Shown here: positions 48,108 to 56,345 of the stretch, in pieces
How the letters are laid out: every line of letters starts with the position of its first letter
Position numbering within the stretch: position 1 is the stretch's first letter
From: an uncultured Clostridia bacterium
Lineage (GTDB): Bacteria > Bacillota > Clostridia > TANB77 > CAG-508
Direction of reading: 5' to 3'
DNA length: 64,000 nucleotides
NCBI GenBank assembly: GCA_910589185.1
Contig: CAJUSU010000002.1
Location: forward strand, 1 to 64,000
Made by a program: the position numbers and the translations under genes
Notes under the pieces: model-generated
Told to the model about the DNA's origin: nothing
The model's database searches: none
What the model saw: the letters and a program-made list of their open reading frames with translations, nothing else

Positions 48108-49382
48108 ATGAATTACCAAAAAGAAGAAATCAAACAAGGAATTACTCTTCATCAAATTCATACAGAAAACTTTAAAACTAATTTATATGCCATCTTTCTA
48201 GCTATTCCATTAGAAAGGGAAAAGGTTACTTTAGATGCATTAATAGGAGCTGTGTTAAGACGAGGAACACAAAGATTTCAAACTCAAGAAGCTATTAGTA
48301 AAGAATTAGAGGGAATGTATGGAGCTAGCTTCAACTGCGGAATTGAAAAAACAGGCGATAACCATATACTAAAATTCTATTTAGAAACATTAAGTGAAGA
48401 ATTTTTACCAGAGCCAGAAAAGCTAAATGAAAAATGCTTATCTATTCTTTTTGATATAGCGTTCAACCCTTTAATGGTAAATGGAGCTTTCAAGCCAGAA
48501 TATGTGGAAGGTGAAAAGAAAAATTTAAAACAAATTATTGAGTCAAAGATAGATAATAAAGCGAAATATGCTTATGATAGATGTATTGAAGAAATGTACA
48601 AAAATGAGCCATATGGATTATATAAATTTGGTTATATAGAAGATATAGATAGTATTACATCAGAATTATTGTATCAACGCTATCAAGAATTAATTGCAAA
48701 ATGTAAAGTGGATATCTTTTGTTCAGGAAGGTTAAATGAACAAGAAACCATAAAGCAAATCAAAGAAAACGAAAATATTCAAAAATTACAAGAAAGAAAA
48801 CCACAATATGTAATTAATAACGAAATCACAGAAGGCAAAAAAGAAGTTCAACCAAACACCATAGAAGAAAGCATGCAAATAACACAAGGAAAGCTAGTAA
48901 TAGGATTAGATATTTTAAACACGCAAGAAAACTCTCGCTTTATAGCATCTGTTTATAATGCTATCTTAGGTGGAGGAGCTAATTCAAAATTATTCCAAAA
49001 TGTACGCGAAAAACAAAGTCTAGCATACACAGCAGGATCTAACTACTTAAGAACTAAAAACAGCATTTTCATTCGTTGCGGTATAGAAATTGCAAATTAC
49101 CAAAAAGCACTAGAAACGATAAAACAACAGCTAACAGATATCGCAAATGGAGAATTTTCAGAAGAAGACTTAGAGAATGCCAAAAGACTAATTGTTTCTT
49201 CAGTAGATGCTATTTCAGAAGAACAAGATACAGAAATTACGTATTATTATGGTCAAGAACTATCAGATAGATTTATGAGTATAGAAGACTACAAAAAACA
49301 AATTTTAGAAGCTACAAAAGGGCAAGTAATAGAACTTGCAAAAGACGTTAAAATCAACACAATTTACTTTTTAAAGGATTAG
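48108..49382 (+). CDS. yfmF: M16-like peptidase without zinc motif (YfmF type)
   Basis: This 424-residue M16-fold protein lacks the HxxEH motif of active members but keeps the C-terminal domain (GGGANSKLFQNVREKQSLAYTAGS, the R/Y pair region). It is immediately followed by an active-type M16 gene, the usual non-catalytic/catalytic pair (YfmF/YfmH in Bacillus), linked in annotations to EF-P modification. Ribosome site AAGAGG. Confidence 0.85.
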   Translation: MNYQKEEIKQGITLHQIHTENFKTNLYAIFLAIPLEREKVTLDALIGAVLRRGTQRFQTQEAISKELEGMYGASFNCGIEKTGDNHILKFYLETLSEEFLPEPEKLNEKCLSILFDIAFNPLMVNGAFKPEYVEGEKKNLKQIIESKIDNKAKYAYDRCIEEMYKNEPYGLYKFGYIEDIDSITSELLYQRYQELIAKCKVDIFCSGRLNEQETIKQIKENENIQKLQERKPQYVINNEITEGKKEVQPNTIEESMQITQGKLVIGLDILNTQENSRFIASVYNAILGGGANSKLFQNVREKQSLAYTAGSNYLRTKNSIFIRCGIEIANYQKALETIKQQLTDIANGEFSEEDLENAKRLIVSSVDAISEEQDTEITYYYGQELSDRFMSIEDYKKQILEATKGQVIELAKDVKINTIYFLKD

Positions 49383-49400
49383 TGAAAGGAAATAAAGTAG

Positions 49401-50678
49401 ATGAAAATCATAGAAAGTTCAAAAATAAAAGAAAAAGCTTATATTGAGAAATTAGAAAATGGAATGACAGTCATCATTATTCCGAGAAAAAATACAAAAA
49501 AGAAATACATTATTTGGGGCACACATTTTGGATCAATTGATAATCACTTCATCATGCCACAAACAGGAGAAGAAGTATATATTCCAGATGGAGTAGCACA
49601 CTTTTTAGAACACAAAATGTTCGAACAAGCAAATGGAACAAATAGCTTAGACACATTAATGGCATTAGGAATAGACGCAAATGCCTATACGACGAATGAT
49701 CATACAGCATATCTATTTGAATGTACAGAACATTTTTATGAAGGACTAGACGAATTAATGGATTATGTACAAAACCCATACTTCACAGACGAAAATGTAG
49801 AAAAAGAAAAAGGAATTATTGGGCAAGAAATTAAAATGTATGATGATGAACCAGCATGGCAATTATACATGAATGCACTAGACTGTATGTATCATGAAAA
49901 TCCTATTAAAATTGATATAGCAGGAACAGTAGAATCTATTAGCGAAATAACACCAGATGTATTATATAAATGCTATAACACTTTTTATCACCCATCTAAT
50001 ACAACAATGGCAATATGTGGAGACTTTGAACCAGAAGAAATACTAAAAGAAGTAAAGAAACGTTTAATTTCTAAAGAAAATCAAGGAGAAATAAAAAGAA
50101 TTTATCCAGCACAAGAAGACAAAATAAACAAGAAAGAAAAAACAGTACAAATGGAAGTGAGCCTTCCAATGTTTATGATAGGATATAAAGATATAGAAAA
50201 CAGCAAAGAAAACAGAATTCAAAAGCATATTGCAATTGAAATATTACTAAATATGATAATTGGAAAAAGCTCAGATTTATATCAAGAATTATATGAAAAA
50301 GGAATACTCCTTAGTCAACCAGATTTAGATTATGAATTTGCAGACCAATATGCACATATATGTATATCTGGTTTTACAAAAGAGCCACGCTTGGTAAAAG
50401 AAAAGATAGACCAAATAGTAAAGCAAATGCAAGAAAATGGCATAGATGAAGAACATTTCAATCGCATCAAAAAGAAAATCTATGGAGATTATGTAGTAGA
50501 ATATAACAGTACTTCAGAAACAGCAAGGATGTTTTTAGCAGATAATATGAAACAAATAAACAGTTTTGACTATATTGAAGAATTCGAAACTGTAACAAAA
50601 GACTATACACAGACTGTGTTAAACAACATCTTCAAAGAAGAAAATGAAGTTCTTTCTATAGTAGAGCCAAATAAATGA
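49401..50678 (+). CDS. yfmH: M16 zinc peptidase (YfmH type)
   Basis: This 425-residue protein has the inverted zinc motif AHFLEHKMFEQ (HxxEH near residue 72) and the downstream ligand Glu region EKEKGIIGQEI near residue 135. It lies 18 bases after its non-catalytic partner and probably forms a heterodimer with it. Peptidase substrate unknown. Length is normal. Confidence 0.9.
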   Translation: MKIIESSKIKEKAYIEKLENGMTVIIIPRKNTKKKYIIWGTHFGSIDNHFIMPQTGEEVYIPDGVAHFLEHKMFEQANGTNSLDTLMALGIDANAYTTNDHTAYLFECTEHFYEGLDELMDYVQNPYFTDENVEKEKGIIGQEIKMYDDEPAWQLYMNALDCMYHENPIKIDIAGTVESISEITPDVLYKCYNTFYHPSNTTMAICGDFEPEEILKEVKKRLISKENQGEIKRIYPAQEDKINKKEKTVQMEVSLPMFMIGYKDIENSKENRIQKHIAIEILLNMIIGKSSDLYQELYEKGILLSQPDLDYEFADQYAHICISGFTKEPRLVKEKIDQIVKQMQENGIDEEHFNRIKKKIYGDYVVEYNSTSETARMFLADNMKQINSFDYIEEFETVTKDYTQTVLNNIFKEENEVLSIVEPNK

Positions 50679-50685
50679 TAAGACA

Positions 50686-50717
50686 AAACCAAACCTAATG
50701 TACTAGGTTTGGTTTAT
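50686..50717 (+). terminator. Terminator after the M16 pair
   Basis: AAACCAAACCTA (50686-50697) pairs with TAGGTTTGGTTT (50704-50715). Confidence 0.85.
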
Positions 50718-50788
50718 TTATTAAATAGCAGTTAATTTTGAGATTTGGTGTCATCAAAAATCAAACAAAATCGAAAGAGAAAAAATAC

Positions 50789-50795
50789 TGTCGAA
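50789..50795 (+). promoter_or_regulatory. Spo0A-box-like site before spo0E
   Basis: TGTCGAA in an A-rich frame matches the 0A-box core and lies about 70 bases before the spo0E promoter. Confidence 0.35.
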
Positions 50796-50865
50796 AAAAA
50801 TAAAAAAAAGAAGAAAAATGTCATACGAAAATCACTGAAAATACTACAAAATAAGCAAAAAACGA

Positions 50866-50894
50866 TTGACTAATATGTAAAAATATGGTATTTT
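50866..50894 (+). promoter_or_regulatory. Promoter of spo0E-like gene
   Basis: TTGACT (50866-50871), 17 bases, TATTTT (50889-50894). Confidence 0.6.
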
Positions 50895-50939
50895 AAATAT
50901 ATACTAAAGACGAAAAAACAAAAAAGAGGAGTGATTCAT

Positions 50940-51122
50940 ATGTTAAATGAAGAAATTTGTAAATTAAGGGAAAAACTAAATGACAGTATACTAAATGAAC
51001 CAGATTACAATATCACTTATCAAATCAGTGTGGAGCTAGATCAATTAATAGCACAATATTATAGCTCACAAATGAAACTAGCAACACAAACAAATGGAAA
51101 ACAAATGGTAACAAAAAAGTAA
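50940..51122 (+). CDS. Spo0E-like aspartyl-phosphate phosphatase
   Basis: This 60-residue two-helix protein has the family motif SVELDQLIAQYY (S-x-E-L-D near residue 30), which dephosphorylates Spo0A-P in Bacillus relatives. ATG 50940 follows AAGAGGAG; an in-frame GTG at 50931 overlaps that site. Its presence points to a Spo0A-based sporulation or stationary-phase circuit in this organism. Confidence 0.85.
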   Translation: MLNEEICKLREKLNDSILNEPDYNITYQISVELDQLIAQYYSSQMKLATQTNGKQMVTKK

Positions 51123-51150
51123 ATGAATGATGCAGATATGCAGAATATAT

Positions 51151-51189
51151 AAAAAAGCAATTAGGATAAGATGTATCCTAGTTGCTTTT
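51151..51189 (+). terminator. Terminator after spo0E-like gene
   Basis: AAAAGCAATTAGGATA pairs with TATCCTAGTTGCTTTT (one mismatch) with a short loop. Confidence 0.85.
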
Positions 51190-51285
51190 CTGCATAATAG
51201 AAAATTATTACAAAAACATAACATTTTTATGACATTTCTGTGACAATGAAGAAAAAGTTAAAAAGATATGCTATGATAAAAGTAC

Positions 51286-51314
51286 TTGAAAACAAATAAA
51301 AAGTAAGGTATAAT
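51286..51314 (+). promoter_or_regulatory. Promoter of the T4SS pilin genes
   Basis: TTGAAA (51286-51291), 17 bases, TATAAT (51309-51314). Confidence 0.75.
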
Positions 51315-51345
51315 AAGAAACAATATCAAAAGAAAAGGAAGAAAA

Positions 51346-51720
51346 ATGATTAAGAAAAAAAGCTTATTTATCATAGTTATCTTAATATTAAGTTTTATGA
51401 TGATTTTTCCAAGTATTACAACAGCAATTAGTGACCCAATTACAGACCCAAATGCATATAAACCAGGTAGCATTAATACAAGTGATGCAAATGTAGTTGC
51501 TCAAAAAGGAGGAATCATATTTAATATACTATCTACGCTTGGCATTATTGTTGCAGTAATTACGATTATTGTAATTGGAATTAAGTATATGGTTGGAAGT
51601 GTTCAGGAAAAAGCAGAATACAAAAAAACAATGATTCCATATTTAGTAGGAGTTGTTATGATAATAGGAGTTAGCGGAATTTTAAAACTAATAGCAAAAT
51701 TAGCAACTAATATTGAATAA
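51346..51720 (+). CDS. TrbC/VirB2-like pilin 1
   Basis: This 124-residue protein has a signal-peptide-like N-terminus (SLFIIVILILSFMMIFPSIT), a short exposed part and two hydrophobic helices joined by GIKYMVGSVQEKAEYKKTMI, the VirB2/TrbC pattern of Gram-positive conjugation systems. It is the first of three related genes. Pilin subunits build the channel or surface filament. Confidence 0.75.
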   Translation: MIKKKSLFIIVILILSFMMIFPSITTAISDPITDPNAYKPGSINTSDANVVAQKGGIIFNILSTLGIIVAVITIIVIGIKYMVGSVQEKAEYKKTMIPYLVGVVMIIGVSGILKLIAKLATNIE

Positions 51721-51806
51721 AAAAACATAAAATATTGAAAAATAAACAAATATATTGTATAATAATATACAAAAATAAAGAATTAAAAGAAAGGATAGTA
51801 ATAAAA

Positions 51807-52199
51807 ATGAAAATTTGGAAATACTTTGCTGTAATTTTAATAGCCACATTTTTATTATTATCATTTTCTATGAGCTATTCTCGTACTAATGCTGCAACAC
51901 TCAGTAATATAGTATCAGGGGCAGATAGTTTTATACAAAATGGACAAGGTGATTCTAAGATTGATAATGAAGACATTCATAATTTATCAGACTCCATTTA
52001 CAATATTTTATTAATAATTGGAACAATTGTAGCCATGATTGTAGGAGTAGTCTTAGGTATTCAATTTATTACAGGAAGTGTAGAAGCAAAAAGCAAAGTA
52101 AAAGAATCTTTAATACCATATGTAGCAGGTTGTGTTGTTATTTTTGGAGCATTTGGTATTTGGAAACTAGTAATCACTATCTTACAGGGGCTTAATTAA
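51807..52199 (+). CDS. TrbC/VirB2-like pilin 2
   Basis: This 130-residue protein has a signal peptide ending near TNA, then two hydrophobic helices around GIQFITGSVEAKSKVKESLI, the same layout as its neighbours but with a diverged inter-helix loop. ATG 51807 is chosen because it begins the signal peptide and has AAAGGA before it; the frame is open further upstream. Confidence 0.72.
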   Translation: MKIWKYFAVILIATFLLLSFSMSYSRTNAATLSNIVSGADSFIQNGQGDSKIDNEDIHNLSDSIYNILLIIGTIVAMIVGVVLGIQFITGSVEAKSKVKESLIPYVAGCVVIFGAFGIWKLVITILQGLN

Positions 52200-52295
52200 T
52201 TTATAGTTAAACTAAAAAATAAAAAGATTTTAATATTATTCCAAAAATAATTGGAATAAATCAAATAAATATAAAAATAAAGGGAGGAAAAAACT

Positions 52296-52658
52296 ATGCA
52301 AAAAACAATGAAACTAATTAGTATTTTATTAATGGTTGTAATGATTTGCTTTACATTAAGTACAGTTGCTAAAGCAGCTCCTAATGTTGATAGTATCGTA
52401 GGAATAATGGATAACCAAACTGCTAATGGCGCAGAAAATGTTGCATCAATTGGTGGACAAATTGCTGATATTATTACAACAGTAGGAATCGTTGTAGCTG
52501 TTATTGTTATATTAATTTTAGGTATTAAATACATGATGGGAAGTGCATCAGAAAAAGCAGAATACAAGAAAACAATGATTCCATATGTAGTTGGTGCTAT
52601 GCTAATTTTAGGTGGATCAGCTATTGTAAAAATTTTATTTTCAATTCAAATTGTTTAA
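52296..52658 (+). CDS. TrbC/VirB2-like pilin 3
   Basis: This 120-residue protein has a signal peptide ending TVAKAAP and two hydrophobic helices around GIKYMMGSASEKAEYKKTMI, almost identical in the loop to pilin 1. Ribosome site AGGGAGG. It is followed by a terminator, so the three pilins can be expressed apart from the rest of the secretion operon. Confidence 0.75.
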   Translation: MQKTMKLISILLMVVMICFTLSTVAKAAPNVDSIVGIMDNQTANGAENVASIGGQIADIITTVGIVVAVIVILILGIKYMMGSASEKAEYKKTMIPYVVGAMLILGGSAIVKILFSIQIV

Positions 52659-52698
52659 TAATATTACAAAAACATTACGAATATATTACAAACATATT

Positions 52699-52727
52699 AA
52701 AAGTGCACAAAAAGTGCACTTTTTTTT
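52699..52727 (+). terminator. Terminator after the pilin genes
   Basis: AAGTGCAC and GTGCACTT pair around an A-run and are followed by eight Ts. Confidence 0.85.
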
Positions 52728-52736
52728 GCTTTTTAG

Positions 52737-52765
52737 TTACAATTTTCGTGTTTATTTGCTATAAT
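52737..52765 (+). promoter_or_regulatory. Promoter of the T4SS core operon
   Basis: TTACAA (52737-52742), 17 bases, TATAAT (52760-52765), directly after the terminator. Confidence 0.72.
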
Positions 52766-52834
52766 ATATGATAAGCATAAATAGAATTATGAAAAACAAA
52801 AGAGACTTAAGAAACAAAGGAGGACAAGCAGCTT

Positions 52835-53179
52835 ATGGGCACATATAATTTACCCAGAAATGTAAAAGGTGAAGGCAGAATTTTATTTATTTTTACGACT
52901 AAAAGTTTAATATATTCTGTAATAGCAGCAGCCATAGGTTTACCATTTTATTTTATCTTCTCTAGCTTTGGAATGACAATGGTTGGAATTGCCTGCGTAG
53001 CTATTTTTGCAGTAATTGGGTTTACAATAGGAACTCTAAAAATGCCAGAATTAGGAAAGTTCGAGTTTTCTAAAAAAACAGGTGGAGAAAATTTGGACGA
53101 TATTATCAAAAGAGCAATTACTTTCAAAATGAAAGGAAAGAAAGTATATATCTACAAGGAGGGTGAAAATAATGATTGA
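52835..53179 (+). CDS. PrgI family T4SS protein (VirB3-like)
   Basis: This 114-residue protein begins MGTYNLPRNVKGEGRILFIF and has two hydrophobic segments near residues 27-65, then TIGTLKMPEL, the PrgI pattern of Gram-positive conjugative systems. AAAGGAGG precedes it. It overlaps the next gene by 8 bases and presumably anchors VirB4 at the membrane. Confidence 0.82.
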   Translation: MGTYNLPRNVKGEGRILFIFTTKSLIYSVIAAAIGLPFYFIFSSFGMTMVGIACVAIFAVIGFTIGTLKMPELGKFEFSKKTGGENLDDIIKRAITFKMKGKKVYIYKEGENND

Positions 53180-54407
53180 AATGATTACAATAATATTAGC
53201 AATTGTATTAATTGCCATGGTAATGCTACTTGCCGTCCTTTGTATGCTATATTTTAAATCAAAAAATAAACAACCAGAAACCGCTAAAAGTACTTCAACA
53301 ATTTCAAATAAAAAAGAAATTAAAACCAGTAAAAACTATTCAGTAGAATCTGCTTTTGATTTTATGGAATTTGATACTGTAGAAGATAATATGATTTCTA
53401 CAAAAAATGGTGGAAAATATGTCATGGTAGTAGAATGTCAAGGTATTAACTATGATTTGATGTCAGAAGTAGAAAAAAATGCAGTAGAAGAAGGATTTAT
53501 TCAATTTTTAAATACCCTAAGACATCCTATTCAAATTTACACACAGACGAGAACGATTAACTTAGAAAGTAGTATTCAAACTTATCGCGATAAAGTAAAA
53601 GAAATTGAAGAAGAATTAGAAAAAGAAAAAAGAAAATATGAGCAAATGGTTAATTCAGGAAACTATACGCAAGAACAACTAAATGCAGCATTTTATGATT
53701 TAACCAAAACTACTAATCTATATGAATATGGAAAAGATATTATCTATACTACTGAAAAGATGAGTTTAAATAAGAATGTACTAAATCAAAAATATTACAT
53801 CATCATTCCATATTACCCAGAAGAACTAGGAGAAAACAACTTTGATAAGCAAGAAATTAGAAATTTAGCTTTTTCAGAATTGTACACAAGAGCACAATCT
53901 ATTGTGAGAACTTTATCTGTATGTGGTGTTACAGGAAAAGTACTAGACTCTAATGAATTAGTAGATTTACTATACATAGCATACAACAGAGATGATGCAG
54001 AAATTTATGGAATTGATAAAGCAATAGAAGCTGGATATAACGAACTATATTCTACAGCACCAGATGTAGTAGATAAAAAAATGAAAGCACTAAATGAACA
54101 AATTGAAAAAGCAGCTTTTGAAAAAGCAAACCAAAAAGTAATAGAAGCAAAAACAGAAAAGCAAAAAGCTTTTGAACAAAAACAAGAGAATCAGGATGAT
54201 TTAATAGCACAATTAGCTTCCATCATTGTAGAGCAAAATAGAGGCGCTATTGGAAATGATATTGCAGATAATGCTATTGAAAAAATTCAAGAAGAAAAAC
54301 AAAAGAGAAGAGGAAGGCCTAAAAAACAAACTTCAGAAAGTACAGAAGAAGGAGGCGTAGGAGCAAATGAGAAAGAAGGAAGAGATAGAAGTACAAAAAC
54401 AGCATAA
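53172..54407 (+). CDS. TraC-like / VirB4 N-terminal-like T4SS protein
   Basis: This 411-residue protein has one N-terminal transmembrane helix, then FMEFDTVEDNMISTKNGGKYVMVVECQG-like strands (residues 60-90) resembling the N-terminal domain of VirB4/TraC. A long coiled coil follows near residues 140-185, and the tail is charged, with an AT-hook-like KRRGRPKKQ. ATG 53172 follows AAGGAGGG; a GTG at 53163 overlaps that site. It overlaps the VirB4 gene by 41 bases. In several Gram-positive and CPR systems the VirB4 is accompanied by such a separate protein. Confidence 0.65.
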   Translation: MIEMITIILAIVLIAMVMLLAVLCMLYFKSKNKQPETAKSTSTISNKKEIKTSKNYSVESAFDFMEFDTVEDNMISTKNGGKYVMVVECQGINYDLMSEVEKNAVEEGFIQFLNTLRHPIQIYTQTRTINLESSIQTYRDKVKEIEEELEKEKRKYEQMVNSGNYTQEQLNAAFYDLTKTTNLYEYGKDIIYTTEKMSLNKNVLNQKYYIIIPYYPEELGENNFDKQEIRNLAFSELYTRAQSIVRTLSVCGVTGKVLDSNELVDLLYIAYNRDDAEIYGIDKAIEAGYNELYSTAPDVVDKKMKALNEQIEKAAFEKANQKVIEAKTEKQKAFEQKQENQDDLIAQLASIIVEQNRGAIGNDIADNAIEKIQEEKQKRRGRPKKQTSESTEEGGVGANEKEGRDRSTKTA

Positions 54408-56337
54408 TGATTACACAAAACCAAATGAATATAAAATTTTGAAGAAAAAAACGATTAAAGAATTAATCTCACCAGCAGGAATAGACACAAGTAATATTGA
54501 CCATTTAGAAATTATTTCTAATGTCACAAGGTATGCAAGGAGCTTCTTTGTATCAGCACTTCCTAGAATGTGTACCTTCCCTGAATTATTTAGAGATATG
54601 TATTTATTCGGAGATATTAATACCTCTATTTATATTAATCCAATTCAAGAATCTAGATCACAAAACGAATTGAATAGAGTTATCAATGAATTGGAAACAG
54701 AAAGAATTGTAGCAGCAGACAAAGGAAATATTAATAGAGAAAGTACATTGGGTCAAAAAAGATTAGAAGCAGAACAATTGAGAGATGAAATTGCAGCAGG
54801 ATTTAACAAACTGTATGAAGCATCCATTGTTGCAACTTTATTTGCCTATAGCTTAGAAGACCTAGATAAATACACAAAATTATTAGCAACAGAAATGTCA
54901 AAATCATTAGTAAATATTAAAACTGCATGGGGAATGCAAGAAGAAGCATTTAAGTCCAATTTACCTTTAATGGAAGATAAAATTAAAAAGACACATACTT
55001 TTGATAGACGTTCTATGGGAACAGTTTTCCCATTCACAACATCAGAAGTAGGACATCCAACAGGAATTCCTTTAGGAATCAACAAACAAACAGGAGTGCC
55101 AATTCTTTTTGATAACTTCCATAACTCACTTACTAACTACAATATGGTTATTTTCGCTAAATCTGGTGCTGGTAAATCAGTAACTATGAAAACTTTAATT
55201 TCTCGTAGCGCAGTGTTAATGGGAATTCAAAGTTTGGCGCTAGACGCTGAAGGTGAGTATAGTATTGTAGCAGAGAGTCTAGGGGGTATTAACGTTGTTT
55301 TATCACCTACTTCAAAAACAATTATTAATATCTTTGATATTGAAACAGAAGTAGTAAAAGATGAAATTACAGGAAAAGAAAGACTAGTATTAAATGTAGA
55401 AAATAAGGTGGAAGACGTAACACAAGCTCTACTTACTATGGCAAGAGGAAGTACTAGAAGTCAAGAAGTAAACGAACTTACGAAACAAATCATAGCCGAA
55501 TCAGTAGCAGAAGAATATATAGCACACGGAATTAACAGCGATCCTAACAGCTTATACGACGCAACCTCTGGTTTAGCAAATGGAAATATGCTAGGAAGAG
55601 AAAGAAAACAAATGCCTACCATTGGTTCTTGGTACAAAAGAATTCAAGCAAAAGCAGCAGCAAATACAAATCAAGATTATAGCTTCCATTATAGTTATTT
55701 GCTAAAGGTTATGAAACAATATATCAGAGAGTATGATGGGCAAATGGCATACTTTGATGGACAATCTACCTTTGATCTATTAGATGGAACACTATTCATT
55801 AACTTAGATATTTCGCAACTAGAAGAAAGATTTGCAAGACCTTTAGCACAACAAATTCTACTTGCTTGGATTTGGGAAAAGTATGTTAAGAAAAATAGTG
55901 AAGATAGATCAAAAGCTTCTAAGAAAAGAGTTTTAGTAGATGAAGCATGGATGTTATTACCATATCCAGAGGCAGTAGATTTCCTAAATACCATGGCAAG
56001 ACGTGCCAGAAAAAGAAATGTATCTTTAGCTATTATTTCTCAAAGATTTCAAGACTTTTATGAGAAACCAGAAGCACAAGCGGTACTAACTTCTTCAGAC
56101 ACAAAATTATTCTTAGCACAAGATAAATCAGAAATTCAATACTTAAAAGAAGTATTCAAATTAAGTGAAGGGGAATCAAGCTTTTTAATTACTTGTTTCA
56201 AAGGAGAAGGATTATTAAAAGTAGGAGCAGATAGTGCTATTATTCAAATACAGCCAACTGCAAAAGAATTTGAATTCGTAGAAACAAACTTAAATAAATT
56301 AGCACAGAAGAAAAATAAACAAGCAATAAATTATTAG
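54367..56337 (+). CDS. virB4: VirB4/TraE-type conjugation ATPase
   Basis: This 656-residue ATPase has Walker A FAKSGAGKSVTMK near residue 264 and Walker B RVLVDEAWMLL near 520, followed by MARRARKRNVSLAIISQRFQDF, the VirB4 signature. It powers pilus assembly and transport. The start lies inside the preceding gene, with GGAGGCG upstream. All motifs are intact. Confidence 0.92.
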   Translation: MRKKEEIEVQKQHNDYTKPNEYKILKKKTIKELISPAGIDTSNIDHLEIISNVTRYARSFFVSALPRMCTFPELFRDMYLFGDINTSIYINPIQESRSQNELNRVINELETERIVAADKGNINRESTLGQKRLEAEQLRDEIAAGFNKLYEASIVATLFAYSLEDLDKYTKLLATEMSKSLVNIKTAWGMQEEAFKSNLPLMEDKIKKTHTFDRRSMGTVFPFTTSEVGHPTGIPLGINKQTGVPILFDNFHNSLTNYNMVIFAKSGAGKSVTMKTLISRSAVLMGIQSLALDAEGEYSIVAESLGGINVVLSPTSKTIINIFDIETEVVKDEITGKERLVLNVENKVEDVTQALLTMARGSTRSQEVNELTKQIIAESVAEEYIAHGINSDPNSLYDATSGLANGNMLGRERKQMPTIGSWYKRIQAKAAANTNQDYSFHYSYLLKVMKQYIREYDGQMAYFDGQSTFDLLDGTLFINLDISQLEERFARPLAQQILLAWIWEKYVKKNSEDRSKASKKRVLVDEAWMLLPYPEAVDFLNTMARRARKRNVSLAIISQRFQDFYEKPEAQAVLTSSDTKLFLAQDKSEIQYLKEVFKLSEGESSFLITCFKGEGLLKVGADSAIIQIQPTAKEFEFVETNLNKLAQKKNKQAINY

Positions 56338-56345
56338 GGGGAATT

